Position numbers and translations under genes: made by a program
Notes under the pieces: generated by a model
What the model saw: only the letters and a program-made list of their open reading frames with translations
What the model was told of the DNA's origin: nothing
The model's database searches: none
Assembly: GCA_015222355.1 (NCBI GenBank)
Contig: JADFVC010000228.1
Coordinates: 1 to 8,273 of the forward strand
Origin: Chloroflexota bacterium
GTDB lineage: Bacteria > Desulfobacterota > Desulfuromonadia > Desulfuromonadales > Geopsychrobacteraceae
Direction of reading: 5' to 3'
Length of the DNA stretch: 8,273 bases
In this document: one piece after another, positions 1 through 6,708 of the stretch
Layout: the number at the start of each line of letters is the position of its first letter
Position numbering within the stretch: position 1 is the first letter of the stretch

Positions 1-688
1 CTTTCTTATTCTGGAAGGCCGTTGCGTAAATCCGTTGCAGCATGGCATTTTTCTCATCACCACGCCAGTAAGCGCCGGCCAGACTGGTTAACTTGAAAAC
101 CTTAATCATTCCAGTGCGAGGGATATGCGGGCCACGGCAGAGATCGACAAAATTTCCCTGGCGATAAATCGAAACTCTTTCTTCGTCAAGGTCCTCAATC
201 AACTCAACCTTGTATTCCTCGCCCATCTCGCGAAACATCTTGATCGCATCAGTCCGGCTGATCTCTTCACGAACAATCCTCAGATCTTCCTTGGCCAGTT
301 CTGCCATCTTTTTTTCGATGACCGCAAAATCCTCAGGAACAAACTTTTTCGTTGCGCTGTAAAAATCGTAATAAAACCCGTCCTTGATTGCCGGTCCGAT
401 TGTCACCTGAATTTCATCACCGTAGAGATCTTTGACTGCTTGAGCCATCAAGTGAGCAGACGAGTGACGAATGATTTCCAGTGCTTCCGGAGAATTCTGG
501 GTAATCAATTTCAGTTTACCGGCCGACTCCAGCGGCTGGCTAACATCAATCAATTGACCATTAAATTGGGCGGCAACAGCCTGCCGGGCAAGGTTTTCAC
601 CAATCCCCGAAGCGATATCGTAGGGAGTCGCTCCTGACTCAACCTCTTTGACCGACCCATCAGGTAGTTCAATCTGTAACATCGCCAT
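1..688 (-). CDS. thrS: Threonyl-tRNA synthetase, N-terminal part (partial, runs off left edge)
   Basis: This enzyme charges tRNA-Thr with threonine in the cytoplasm and clears mischarged Ser-tRNA-Thr. About 229 codons of a protein that is usually near 640 residues are present; the catalytic class II core and anticodon-binding domain lie outside the window. Visible parts are a TGS domain (about residues 1-64, beginning MAMLQIELPDGSVKEV) and the editing domain, with its HSSAH motif (H75, H79) and the DLCRGPH motif (C184, H188). These four residues match the known editing-site metal-type cluster of bacterial ThrRS. The chosen ATG (686-688) has AGGAGAG (694-700) five bases upstream. A second in-frame ATG two codons later is less well spaced. 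A terminator and tRNA-Val lie just upstream on the same strand, so the mRNA probably arises by read-through from the tRNA promoter. Identity is very secure. Confidence 0.97.
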   Translation of the reverse strand, partial: MAMLQIELPDGSVKEVESGATPYDIASGIGENLARQAVAAQFNGQLIDVSQPLESAGKLKLITQNSPEALEIIRHSSAHLMAQAVKDLYGDEIQVTIGPAIKDGFYYDFYSATKKFVPEDFAVIEKKMAELAKEDLRIVREEISRTDAIKMFREMGEEYKVELIEDLDEERVSIYRQGNFVDLCRGPHIPRTGMIKVFKLTSLAGAYWRGDEKNAMLQRIYATAFQNKK

Positions 689-705
689 TGCAACTCTCCT
701 GAAAC

Positions 706-733
706 AAAAAGAGGCATCTTCTATAGATGCCTC
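706..733 (-). terminator. Rho-independent terminator between tRNA-Val and thrS (possible thrS attenuator)
   Basis: Read on the minus strand there is a perfect 9-bp stem, GAGGCATCT / AGATGCCTC (725-733 with 711-719), with a 5-base loop (ATAGA), followed at once by TTTTT (710-706), then G and TTT. The plus strand has no T-run after the stem, so it acts in one direction. It would end the tRNA-Val transcript 34 bases past the CCA. Its T-run stops only five bases before the thrS Shine-Dalgarno sequence, so it is also part of the thrS leader. The hairpin is clearly seen; a regulatory role is inferred. Confidence 0.82.
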
Positions 734-766
734 GACGTCTGAACGGTTATTCGCAATTGCCGGTTA

Positions 767-841
<75 letters not shown>

Positions 842-861
842 GCAACCAACCGCGGCGTTCT

Positions 862-889
862 TTTATCAAATCGCCGTCAATACTGTCAA
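862..889 (-). promoter_or_regulatory. Sigma-70-type promoter for tRNA-Val (and perhaps thrS)
   Basis: On the minus strand a perfect -35 TTGACA (889-884) is followed by 16 bases and GATAAA (867-862), which matches four of six bases of the -10 consensus. ATAAAA one base further gives a 17-base spacer. Transcription would start near 854, about a dozen bases before the mature tRNA end. The segment after the -10 (AACGCCGCGG) is GC-rich, as is common for promoters of stable RNA genes under stringent control; that last point is inference. Confidence 0.7.
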
Positions 890-923
890 GCCATTTTGTC
901 TGTTTCGCCAGTTTTTTATTTCG

Positions 924-1092
924 CTAGGAGGCTGTCGGACTATCCGGGCCGAAGCGAAAATTTGGAAGTTTGAGGCCAGATTTTGGCTCGTTTGAGAGCG
1001 CATAGCCGTAGCTATGGGCTGAAAGGGAGCTTAAATTTGGGCCAAACAGTCGAATTTGCAGCTGGCTCATGGATAGTCCGACAGCCTCCTAG
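924..1092. repeat. 169-bp near-perfect palindromic element (MITE- or REP-like)
   Basis: The outer 22 bases are perfect inverted repeats (924-945 and 1071-1092), beginning CTAGGAGGCTGTCGGAC on the left arm. The centre is another hairpin, CATAGC-CGTA-GCTATG (1001-1016), placed almost exactly at the midpoint. The intervening arms also pair with small bulges: GCTC 986-989 with GAGC 1027-1030, the segment 974-983 with 1033-1043, and GTTT 968-971 with AAAC 1044-1047. The whole element can therefore fold into one long imperfect hairpin. If the inverted repeat starts at GGAGGCTG, the flanks are TA on both sides (925-926 and 1090-1091), which fits a TA target duplication. It has no credible gene. It fills much of the 842-1216 gap between divergent promoters. 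The family could not be assigned; a non-autonomous insertion-sequence derivative is my preferred reading. Confidence 0.8.
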
Positions 1093-1123
1093 GCAATATC
1101 AAGCAAAATCAGAGTTTTACTGC

Positions 1124-1152
1124 TTGCCTGATATGACAGACCTCGCTAGAGT
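1124..1152 (+). promoter_or_regulatory. Candidate promoter of the fadD-like gene
   Basis: TTGCCT (1124-1129) and TAGAGT (1147-1152) are separated by 17 bases and each matches four of six consensus bases, giving a start near 1159 and a leader of about 58 bases. The -35 box lies in an imperfect dyad (1096-1134: ATATC-AAGCA against TGCTTG-CCT-GATAT) that could be an operator. It starts only four bases beyond the palindromic element. The remaining bases up to 1216 show only a Shine-Dalgarno sequence. The call is weak and based on motif matching only. Confidence 0.35.
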
Positions 1153-1216
1153 AAACCACTGTTTGTGCAATAGCAAGAGTTCTTGATTTCCTTCTATGTG
1201 ACGTTGAGGTTTAAGC

Positions 1217-3079
1217 GTGCAGACTATCGATCAATACATTCAGAAAAGCTGCCAAGTCAATGCCGACAGATTAGCCATGCAAAGCAAGAACCGTGGCCGG
1301 TGGAAAGGACTCACTTATAGCAAGCTGTGGGAGAGCGTAGAAAAACTCGCCGCAGGACTCCACAACATCGGTATAAAAAAAAAGGCGCACATTGCTCTAC
1401 TCGGCCCTTCTTCCCCTCGCTGGGTTGTTGCCTATCTGTCAATATTACGCGCCGGTCATATCGTTATCCCCATTGACAAAGACTTGAAAGCAGCCGAACT
1501 GCGGCTGATTCTTGATGATGCCGATACGCAAGTGATCTTCGTTGGCCAGCCGCAATTCGAAACCCTGCTTGACATCATTGATGATCTGCCAAAGCTGAAA
1601 AAAATTATCCTGATCGATATCCCGCTGTCAGATATTACAGATCGTGGTGAGATTGCCGCTGTTCTCGAAAATCTCTCTAACCTCTGGCACGAGCTGGTTA
1701 ACGATGTGACCATTTCTGCCGACATACGGAAAAAAATCGAATCAGCAGCCATTGAAGCTCACGCACTCCTGTCTCATCAGGAAAAGGAGGAGGGAAGTAA
1801 AAAGAAAAAAACCGGTTTTCTCTCCCGCACAGAGACATCACGCAACAAGCTCCTCAAAGAAAACCGGCTGTTTGCCTATAAGAGCATCTTTCACGACCCT
1901 CCCCTTCCTCCGGCAAGCAACAACCCGCAGGATACAGCGGTTATTCTTTATACCTCAGGAACGACCGGCCGTTCCAAAGGGGCGATGCTCAGTCACCACA
2001 ATATCGTCAGCAATATTCAAGCAGTCTGTAATCGTTTTCAACTGGACGAGTCGATAGCGACCCTTTCATTTCTGCCGATCAACCACGTTTTCGAACAGGT
2101 CTGCGGAATCTTGCTGCCTCTTTCTTTAGGCGGACAAATCAGCTTTGCCGAATCAGTCAAAAAACTGGGTGAGAATCTCAACGAAATCAAACCGACCTTT
2201 CTGCTCGGCGTTCCTGCAGTGTACCGATTGTTGCTCGATCGGATCATGAAAAACATCGAATCCAAATCGACATCTCGACTGTTGTTTAAATTCTCCATGA
2301 CCCGAAACATTGTCGCCTCCAAAGTACAGCAGGCGTTTGGTGTCCATACGACGTTCGTCAGCGGCGGTGCCGCTCTCGACCCATCAATTGCTGAAGGGTT
2401 CAAAGCCTTGGGATTGACCCTGCTGCAGGGCTATGGAATCACCGAAACTTCCCCGGTCATCTCCGCAGAAAGCCCGCTTAAGGGCAAACCTGGCACGGTC
2501 GGTGAGGTCTTGGATGGTATCACGGTCAAAATCGACCGGCCCAACGCTGACGGTGAAGGGGAAATTCTTGTCAAAGGTCCAAACGTGATGCTCGGCTATT
2601 ACAAAAACGAAGAAGCGACCGCCGAAGTTCTTAAGGATGGTTGGTATCATACTGGTGACCTGGGCCGTTTCAACGAAGAGAAGATGCTGCATATTTGCGG
2701 GCGGGTGAAAAACCTGATCGTGACGTCAAAGGGTAAGAACGTTTATCCGGAGGAAGTTGAGAATCAGCTTCTTAAGAGCCCGTTTATCGCTGAAATCATG
2801 GTTTATGGCCACAAGGTCAGTCCGACGGCGGAAGAAGTTTATGCCGTTATTTTCCCTGATAAAGAAAATCTCTTCAACTATGAAAAAGATCAGGGGGATG
2901 GCCCACTTTCAAGGGCTGAAATTGAAGAATTGATGCGCCGCGAGATTCTTCAGTACGGTAAGGATTCGGCTGACTACAAGCGGGTGAAAAAATTCAGCCT
3001 GCGCGAGGACGAGTTCCCGAAAACCACCACGCGAAAAATCAAACGTTACGTGGTTGTACCGGGAATTTCAACCGATTGA
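1217..3079 (+). CDS. fadD: Long-chain acyl-CoA synthetase (AMP-forming), ANL superfamily
   Basis: This protein is predicted to activate fatty acids with ATP and CoA to acyl-CoA plus AMP and PPi, probably at the inner membrane face. It has 620 residues, typical of the larger bacterial long-chain class. Adenylation motifs in order are the ATP loop YTSGTTGRSKG (245-255), YGITETS (406-412), WYHTGD ending at D481, GR at R496 followed by KNLIVTSKGKNVYPEEVE, and the C-terminal PKTTTRKIKR (601-610), where K607 matches the catalytic lysine. Arg606 replaces the glycine usual before that lysine. A charged insert (about 170-235, including SKKKKTG) separates the N-terminal part from the ATP loop. The GTG start is the first possible one: in-frame stops TGA lie at 1199-1201 and 1205-1207, and GAGG (1206-1209) sits seven bases before it. 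It is a single-gene unit ended by the terminator at 3096-3127. The class is secure; chain-length preference and the symbol are less so. Confidence 0.88.
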   Translation: MQTIDQYIQKSCQVNADRLAMQSKNRGRWKGLTYSKLWESVEKLAAGLHNIGIKKKAHIALLGPSSPRWVVAYLSILRAGHIVIPIDKDLKAAELRLILDDADTQVIFVGQPQFETLLDIIDDLPKLKKIILIDIPLSDITDRGEIAAVLENLSNLWHELVNDVTISADIRKKIESAAIEAHALLSHQEKEEGSKKKKTGFLSRTETSRNKLLKENRLFAYKSIFHDPPLPPASNNPQDTAVILYTSGTTGRSKGAMLSHHNIVSNIQAVCNRFQLDESIATLSFLPINHVFEQVCGILLPLSLGGQISFAESVKKLGENLNEIKPTFLLGVPAVYRLLLDRIMKNIESKSTSRLLFKFSMTRNIVASKVQQAFGVHTTFVSGGAALDPSIAEGFKALGLTLLQGYGITETSPVISAESPLKGKPGTVGEVLDGITVKIDRPNADGEGEILVKGPNVMLGYYKNEEATAEVLKDGWYHTGDLGRFNEEKMLHICGRVKNLIVTSKGKNVYPEEVENQLLKSPFIAEIMVYGHKVSPTAEEVYAVIFPDKENLFNYEKDQGDGPLSRAEIEELMRREILQYGKDSADYKRVKKFSLREDEFPKTTTRKIKRYVVVPGISTD

Positions 3080-3095
3080 GAAACCACCAAACAAC

Positions 3096-3127
3096 AAAAA
3101 GGCCACCTTCGCAGACGGCCTTTTTTT
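3096..3127. terminator. Bidirectional Rho-independent terminator between convergent fadD and hom
   Basis: The sequence AAAAAGGCC (3096-3104), a 12-base loop region and GGCC followed by seven T (3117-3127) forms a GC stem extended by A-T pairs, with a T-run on each strand. On the plus strand it ends the fadD-like transcript 17 bases after its stop; on the minus strand it lies about 20 bases after the hom stop and closes the rib-nusB-hom unit. The GC part is only four base pairs, but the A/T flanks lengthen it. Confidence 0.82.
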
Positions 3128-3147
3128 AATGACGGAGCAGAGGGACA

Positions 3148-4458
3148 TCAACCCAGGTTATTTTCCACCCGGATGAGACGGGTCGCTTGTCGGACAATGG
3201 CCAACTGATCAATTTCGGCCAGGGCCTTGGTCACATTGGATTCCCTCGCACCATGGGTCATAATGACAATCGGTACAGCATCTGCGGTATGCCGTTCCGG
3301 CTGAATCATCGATTGGATACTGATATCATACCGACCGAGAATTCCGGAAATCTGCGCCAGTACCCCTGGGGCATCCTCAACAGCGAAGCGTAGATAATAA
3401 TGACTGACAATATCATTCATTGCCTTAATCGGCAGATCGGCGATTTGGTCAGTGGTATAGCCCATAATCGGGGTTCGCTGTTTCGCTCCGGAAGCGATAT
3501 CCCGAGCAATGGCCATGACATCACCCATGACGGCACTGGCCGTCGCCTCCATCCCTGCACCGCTGCCATAGAGCAATGCCGGGCCGAGAAAATCGCCCGA
3601 CAGGCGAACCGCATTAAACACCCCATCAACCTCAGCAAGCTGATAACTGGTTGGAATCATGGTCGGATGGACCCGGACCTCAATATGATCACCATAATTT
3701 TTACCAATGGCCAATAGTTTGATCTTGTACCCCATCTGGGTCGCGAAGCGGATATCAATAGCAGCGACCTTGGTAATCCCCTCGGTGTAAACCTGATCAA
3801 AGTCGACTTTTGTTCCAAAGCAGAGGGCGGATAAAAGGGCAATTTTGTGGGCCGTGTCGACACCTTCAATATCGAAAGTCGGATCAGCCTCAGCATATCC
3901 CAGTTCTTGTGCCTCTTTGAGAGCCGGGGCAAAGTCGCTCCCTTCTTCAGTCATCTTGGTCAAAATAAAGTTGCATGTGCCGTTTAGAATCCCCAACACA
4001 TTACTGAAGCGATTGGCACAGAGATTCTCCTTAATAGCCGAAACAACCGGAATCCCCCCGCCAACTGCTGCCTCAAACATCACTGCAACGTTCTGTTGAT
4101 TCGCAGCGGCAATAAGCTCCTGTCCATGAACTGCCATCAGTGCCTTGTTTGCCGTAACAATATGCTTACCGTTCGCAATAGCCTTGAGGATAAACGACTT
4201 GGCCGGTTCATAACCGCCGATCAGTTCGATCACCAGATCAATTTCCGGATTGTCGATGATATCTTCAACGTTTGTGCTCAACATTCCGGGAGCCAGGGTA
4301 ACCCCGCGATCTGACGTGATGTCGAGATCGACAATCTTGACCAGTTCCAGAGACTGCCCGAGCCGTTGCCGCAATAACTCAGAATTTTTTTGAAAGACCT
4401 TCACAACACCGGTTCCGATGGTTCCGAAACCAAGCAACCCTACCTTTATTGAGTCCAT
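3148..4458 (-). CDS. hom: Homoserine dehydrogenase with C-terminal ACT domain
   Basis: It reduces L-aspartate 4-semialdehyde to L-homoserine with NAD(P)H, the branch point to threonine and methionine. The 436 residues match the monofunctional ACT-containing form. The N-terminal Rossmann fold shows GLLGFGTIGTG (G10, G12, G15) and VTANKALM (101-108). The catalytic region contains EAAVGGGIPV (129-138), GILNGTCNFIL (156-166) and the stretch 185-205, in which E190, D201 and K205 fall at the spacing of the known catalytic residues of yeast homoserine dehydrogenase. An ACT domain (about 353-430), the usual site of threonine feedback inhibition, ends the protein. In the motif YGSGAGMEATASAV (297-310) an alanine (A305) stands where a proline is usual. 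GAGGAAG (4461-4467) lies two bases before the ATG. The gene follows nusB after 33 bp and is the last gene of the unit. Confidence 0.96.
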   Translation of the reverse strand: MDSIKVGLLGFGTIGTGVVKVFQKNSELLRQRLGQSLELVKIVDLDITSDRGVTLAPGMLSTNVEDIIDNPEIDLVIELIGGYEPAKSFILKAIANGKHIVTANKALMAVHGQELIAAANQQNVAVMFEAAVGGGIPVVSAIKENLCANRFSNVLGILNGTCNFILTKMTEEGSDFAPALKEAQELGYAEADPTFDIEGVDTAHKIALLSALCFGTKVDFDQVYTEGITKVAAIDIRFATQMGYKIKLLAIGKNYGDHIEVRVHPTMIPTSYQLAEVDGVFNAVRLSGDFLGPALLYGSGAGMEATASAVMGDVMAIARDIASGAKQRTPIMGYTTDQIADLPIKAMNDIVSHYYLRFAVEDAPGVLAQISGILGRYDISIQSMIQPERHTADAVPIVIMTHGARESNVTKALAEIDQLAIVRQATRLIRVENNLG

Positions 4459-4491
4459 AACTTCCTCTTAAGCCCTGACCGTCTTTACAAG

Positions 4492-4968
4492 TCACTTGCT
4501 GTCAAGTTTTCTTGCCTTCTGGGCGATTTTATCCAGCAGACCATTGACAAATGCCGGTGAATCCTTTGTGCCATAACGCTTGGAAATTTCGATCGCCTCG
4601 TTGATCGAGACACGCACAGGAATCTCCGGCTGATAGAGTAATTCGTAAGAACAGAGCCGCAATATCGACAGATCGACACTCGACATCCTTTCCAGAGACC
4701 AGTTTTTAGCGACTTCACGAATTTCCCGGTCAATCACGGTACGATACTCAATAACACCTTGGACCAGAAGTTCCGCAAAGATCCGTGCCGCTGTTGTAAG
4801 TGAACCTTCCTCTGTTTCCAGAGGCTCACCCAAGGCATCATCGGCAAAACGAAAGTTTTGCCAAAACCCGCTGAGCAAACGTGAAACATCGGCCTCTTCA
4901 TCAAGTCGCAAGGCAAAGAGAATTTTCAGTGCACACTCACGCCCGACACGACGATTGTTAGTCGACAT
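4492..4968 (-). CDS. nusB: Transcription antitermination factor NusB
   Basis: NusB binds boxA RNA together with NusE (ribosomal protein S10) and supports antitermination and processing of rRNA transcripts. The 158-residue all-helical protein is slightly longer than the common 140-150. Recognisable features are the basic N-terminus RRVGRECALKILFAL (6-20), the stretch NWSLERMSSVDLSILRLCSY (89-108) and the C-terminal signature INEAIEISKRYGTKDSPAF (122-140) followed by VNGLLDKI. It starts four bases after the ribH stop, so its ribosome-binding region (AAGGTG, about ten bases before the ATG) lies inside the end of ribH and translation is probably coupled. The ribH-nusB pairing is found in many bacteria. 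No residue looks broken. Confidence 0.95.
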   Translation of the reverse strand: MSTNNRRVGRECALKILFALRLDEEADVSRLLSGFWQNFRFADDALGEPLETEEGSLTTAARIFAELLVQGVIEYRTVIDREIREVAKNWSLERMSSVDLSILRLCSYELLYQPEIPVRVSINEAIEISKRYGTKDSPAFVNGLLDKIAQKARKLDSK

Positions 4969-4972
4969 CCGC

Positions 4973-5437
4973 TCAGATCACCTTCATCAAGTTGACCATT
5001 TCAATGGCACTCATCGCCGCCTCAGCGCCTTTGTTGCCAGCCTTGGTTCCGGCACGCTCAATAGCCTGTTCAACGGAGTCCGTGGTTAAAACACCAAAGG
5101 CCACGGGCAAGCCACTGTCGAGGGAAACTGACGCGACGCCCTTTGAGACCTCGGAACTGACATACTCGAAATGTGGCGTAGCGCCCCGGATGACGGCTCC
5201 GAGGCAAATAATCGCATCGTATTTACCTGATTCAGCCATCTTCTTGGCCAGCAGCGGAATTTCAAAAGCACCCGGCACCCGAACCACGGAGAGCTGCAGT
5301 TCTTCGGCACCATGACGCGTAAGAGTATCGATTGCTCCCTCGAGTAAACGATCGCAGATAAAACTGTTGAAACGGCTGACGATCAGACCAAACCGGAAAC
5401 CCGTGGCGTCAAGTTTTCCTTCGATAATCTCAGGCAT
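4973..5437 (-). CDS. ribH: 6,7-dimethyl-8-ribityllumazine synthase
   Basis: It condenses 5-amino-6-ribitylamino-uracil with 3,4-dihydroxy-2-butanone 4-phosphate to lumazine, the penultimate step of riboflavin synthesis, usually as a 60-subunit shell or a pentamer. With the start at [10 protein letters not shown] the protein has 154 residues, the family norm. Seen motifs are [15 protein letters not shown] (21-35), [10 protein letters not shown] (53-62), [14 protein letters not shown] (80-93) with the catalytic His at 89, and [16 protein letters not shown] near the C-terminus. An ATG 60 bases upstream in the same frame would add 20 unrelated residues and run into ribBA; it is rejected because the chosen ATG has GGAGG five bases before it. 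The gene lies 25 bp after ribBA and 4 bp before nusB. Confidence 0.96.
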   Translation of the reverse strand: MPEIIEGKLDATGFRFGLIVSRFNSFICDRLLEGAIDTLTRHGAEELQLSVVRVPGAFEIPLLAKKMAESGKYDAIICLGAVIRGATPHFEYVSSEVSKGVASVSLDSGLPVAFGVLTTDSVEQAIERAGTKAGNKGAEAAMSAIEMVNLMKVI

Positions 5438-5442
5438 ATTTT

Positions 5443-5447
5443 CCTCC
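5443..5447 (-). promoter_or_regulatory. Shine-Dalgarno site that fixes the ribH start
   Basis: GGAGG on the minus strand, five bases (AAAAT) before the ATG at 5437-5435. It supports the shorter ribH start over the in-frame ATG at 5497, which lies inside the ribBA coding region. Confidence 0.85.
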
Positions 5448-5462
5448 GTGTAAAAGGCTCGG

Positions 5463-6668
5463 CTAGAGATTTTCCAGCAAGTGCCCCAATTTTTCACGTT
5501 TAGTTTTCAGATATTTTAAATTTGCGGCCTGCGGCTTCATCTCGATGGGAACACGTTCAACAATTTCCAGGCCATAGCCTTCCAGCCCGACGATCTTTTT
5601 CGGATTATTCGTCATCAAACGCAGTTTTTTGACCCCCAGCTCTGCCAGGATCTGCGCCCCGATACCATAATCCCGCAGGTCAGCACTGAAACCGAGGGCC
5701 TCGTTAGCCTCTACGGTGTCATGACCCTGATCCTGCAAAGCATAGGCTTTGATCTTATTGAGCAGGCCGATCCCACGTCCTTCCTGACGCATATAAAGGA
5801 TGATACCGACACCTTCTTCGTCAATCTGTGCCAGCGCGGCATGCAACTGATCGCCACAGTCACAGCGCTGCGAACCGAAAACGTCGCCGGTTAAACATTC
5901 TGAGTGAACCCGCACGAGAACAGGTTTTTCCGGATCAATTTCACCTTTGACCAAGGCGATATGCTGGGCATGATCAACATCATTTTCATAAACGATTGCG
6001 GCAAAATCACCCCCATAGAAAGTGGGCAGAACCGTTTCCGCTGCTCTCCGAATCAACAACTCTTTACGCATTCGGTAGGCGACCATATCGGCGATAGTGA
6101 TGATTTTTAAATCATGTTGCGCAGCAAACTTTTTCAACTGCGGCATGCGCGCCATGGTGCCGTCCTCATTCATGATTTCACAAATAACCCCAGCCGACTT
6201 AAGGCCCGCCATACGTGCCAGATCAACTGAGCCTTCAGTCTGTCCGGCACGCACCATGACACCACCCTTTTTCGCCCGTAACGGGAAAACATGTCCCGGC
6301 CGAGCGAGATCTCGGGCCGTGGTATCATCAGCAACAGCGACCTGTATCGTATGCGACCGGTCAGCAGCAGAAATACCTGTCGTCACGCCACGCCGTGCTT
6401 CGATCGAAACGGTGAAGGCGGTCCCGAAAGAGGAACTGTTATTACTGACCATTAAAGGCAGGTCAAGCTCATCAGCGCGAGCTTCCGTCATCGAAAGACA
6501 GATCAGGCCACGTCCCTCTTTCGCCATAAAGTTGATGGCTTCCGGAGTCACCTTTTCAGCGGCTATGACCAGATCACCTTCATTCTCACGGTCCTCATCA
6601 TCGACCAGAATGACCATTTTACCCCGTCGGATATCGTCCAGAGCGGCTTCAATTTTTGCTATCGGCAT
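5463..6668 (-). CDS. ribBA: Bifunctional 3,4-dihydroxy-2-butanone-4-phosphate synthase / GTP cyclohydrolase II
   Basis: The N-terminal domain (about 1-200) makes dihydroxybutanone phosphate from ribulose 5-phosphate; the C-terminal domain (about 205-400) opens GTP, the first committed step of riboflavin synthesis. The 401-residue length is standard for the fusion. In the first domain the acidic loop [11 protein letters not shown] (23-33), GRGLICLSM (52-60), [13 protein letters not shown] (124-136) and [17 protein letters not shown] (140-156) are intact. In the second, the zinc ligands C258, C269 and C271 are present. Y309, D330 and R332 fall at exactly the spacing of the E. coli RibA residues Y105, D126 and R128, so both halves should be active, unlike some RibBA proteins with a degenerate half. 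The motif RQEGRGIGL (294-302) is present. AGGA (6677-6680) lies eight bases before the ATG. It is 40 bp after ribE. Confidence 0.97.
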   Translation of the reverse strand: MPIAKIEAALDDIRRGKMVILVDDEDRENEGDLVIAAEKVTPEAINFMAKEGRGLICLSMTEARADELDLPLMVSNNSSSFGTAFTVSIEARRGVTTGISAADRSHTIQVAVADDTTARDLARPGHVFPLRAKKGGVMVRAGQTEGSVDLARMAGLKSAGVICEIMNEDGTMARMPQLKKFAAQHDLKIITIADMVAYRMRKELLIRRAAETVLPTFYGGDFAAIVYENDVDHAQHIALVKGEIDPEKPVLVRVHSECLTGDVFGSQRCDCGDQLHAALAQIDEEGVGIILYMRQEGRGIGLLNKIKAYALQDQGHDTVEANEALGFSADLRDYGIGAQILAELGVKKLRLMTNNPKKIVGLEGYGLEIVERVPIEMKPQAANLKYLKTKREKLGHLLENL

Positions 6669-6708
6669 CTATTCAATCCTTTTTTGAATTCCCCAGCCGG
6701 GAAATATC

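Noticed and set aside
125..637. A 170-codon plus-strand open frame
   Set aside because: It is antisense to thrS, whose TGS and editing motifs are clear, so this is a shadow.
689..766. T-box riboswitch controlling thrS
   Set aside because: The leader between the tRNA and thrS is under 80 bases and lacks a specifier loop and the T-box sequence; only the terminator hairpin is present.
5438..5497. Upstream in-frame ATG for ribH adding 20 residues
   Set aside because: The extension overlaps ribBA, has no family similarity, and the downstream ATG has an ideal GGAGG spacing.
6097..6687. A 196-codon plus-strand open frame
   Set aside because: It is entirely antisense to the conserved first domain of ribBA and its composition (serine/arginine rich) is that of a shadow frame; the sense protein is unmistakable.
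6669..6708. FMN riboswitch before ribBA
   Set aside because: The 40-bp gap is too short for an RFN element and shows none of its conserved segments.
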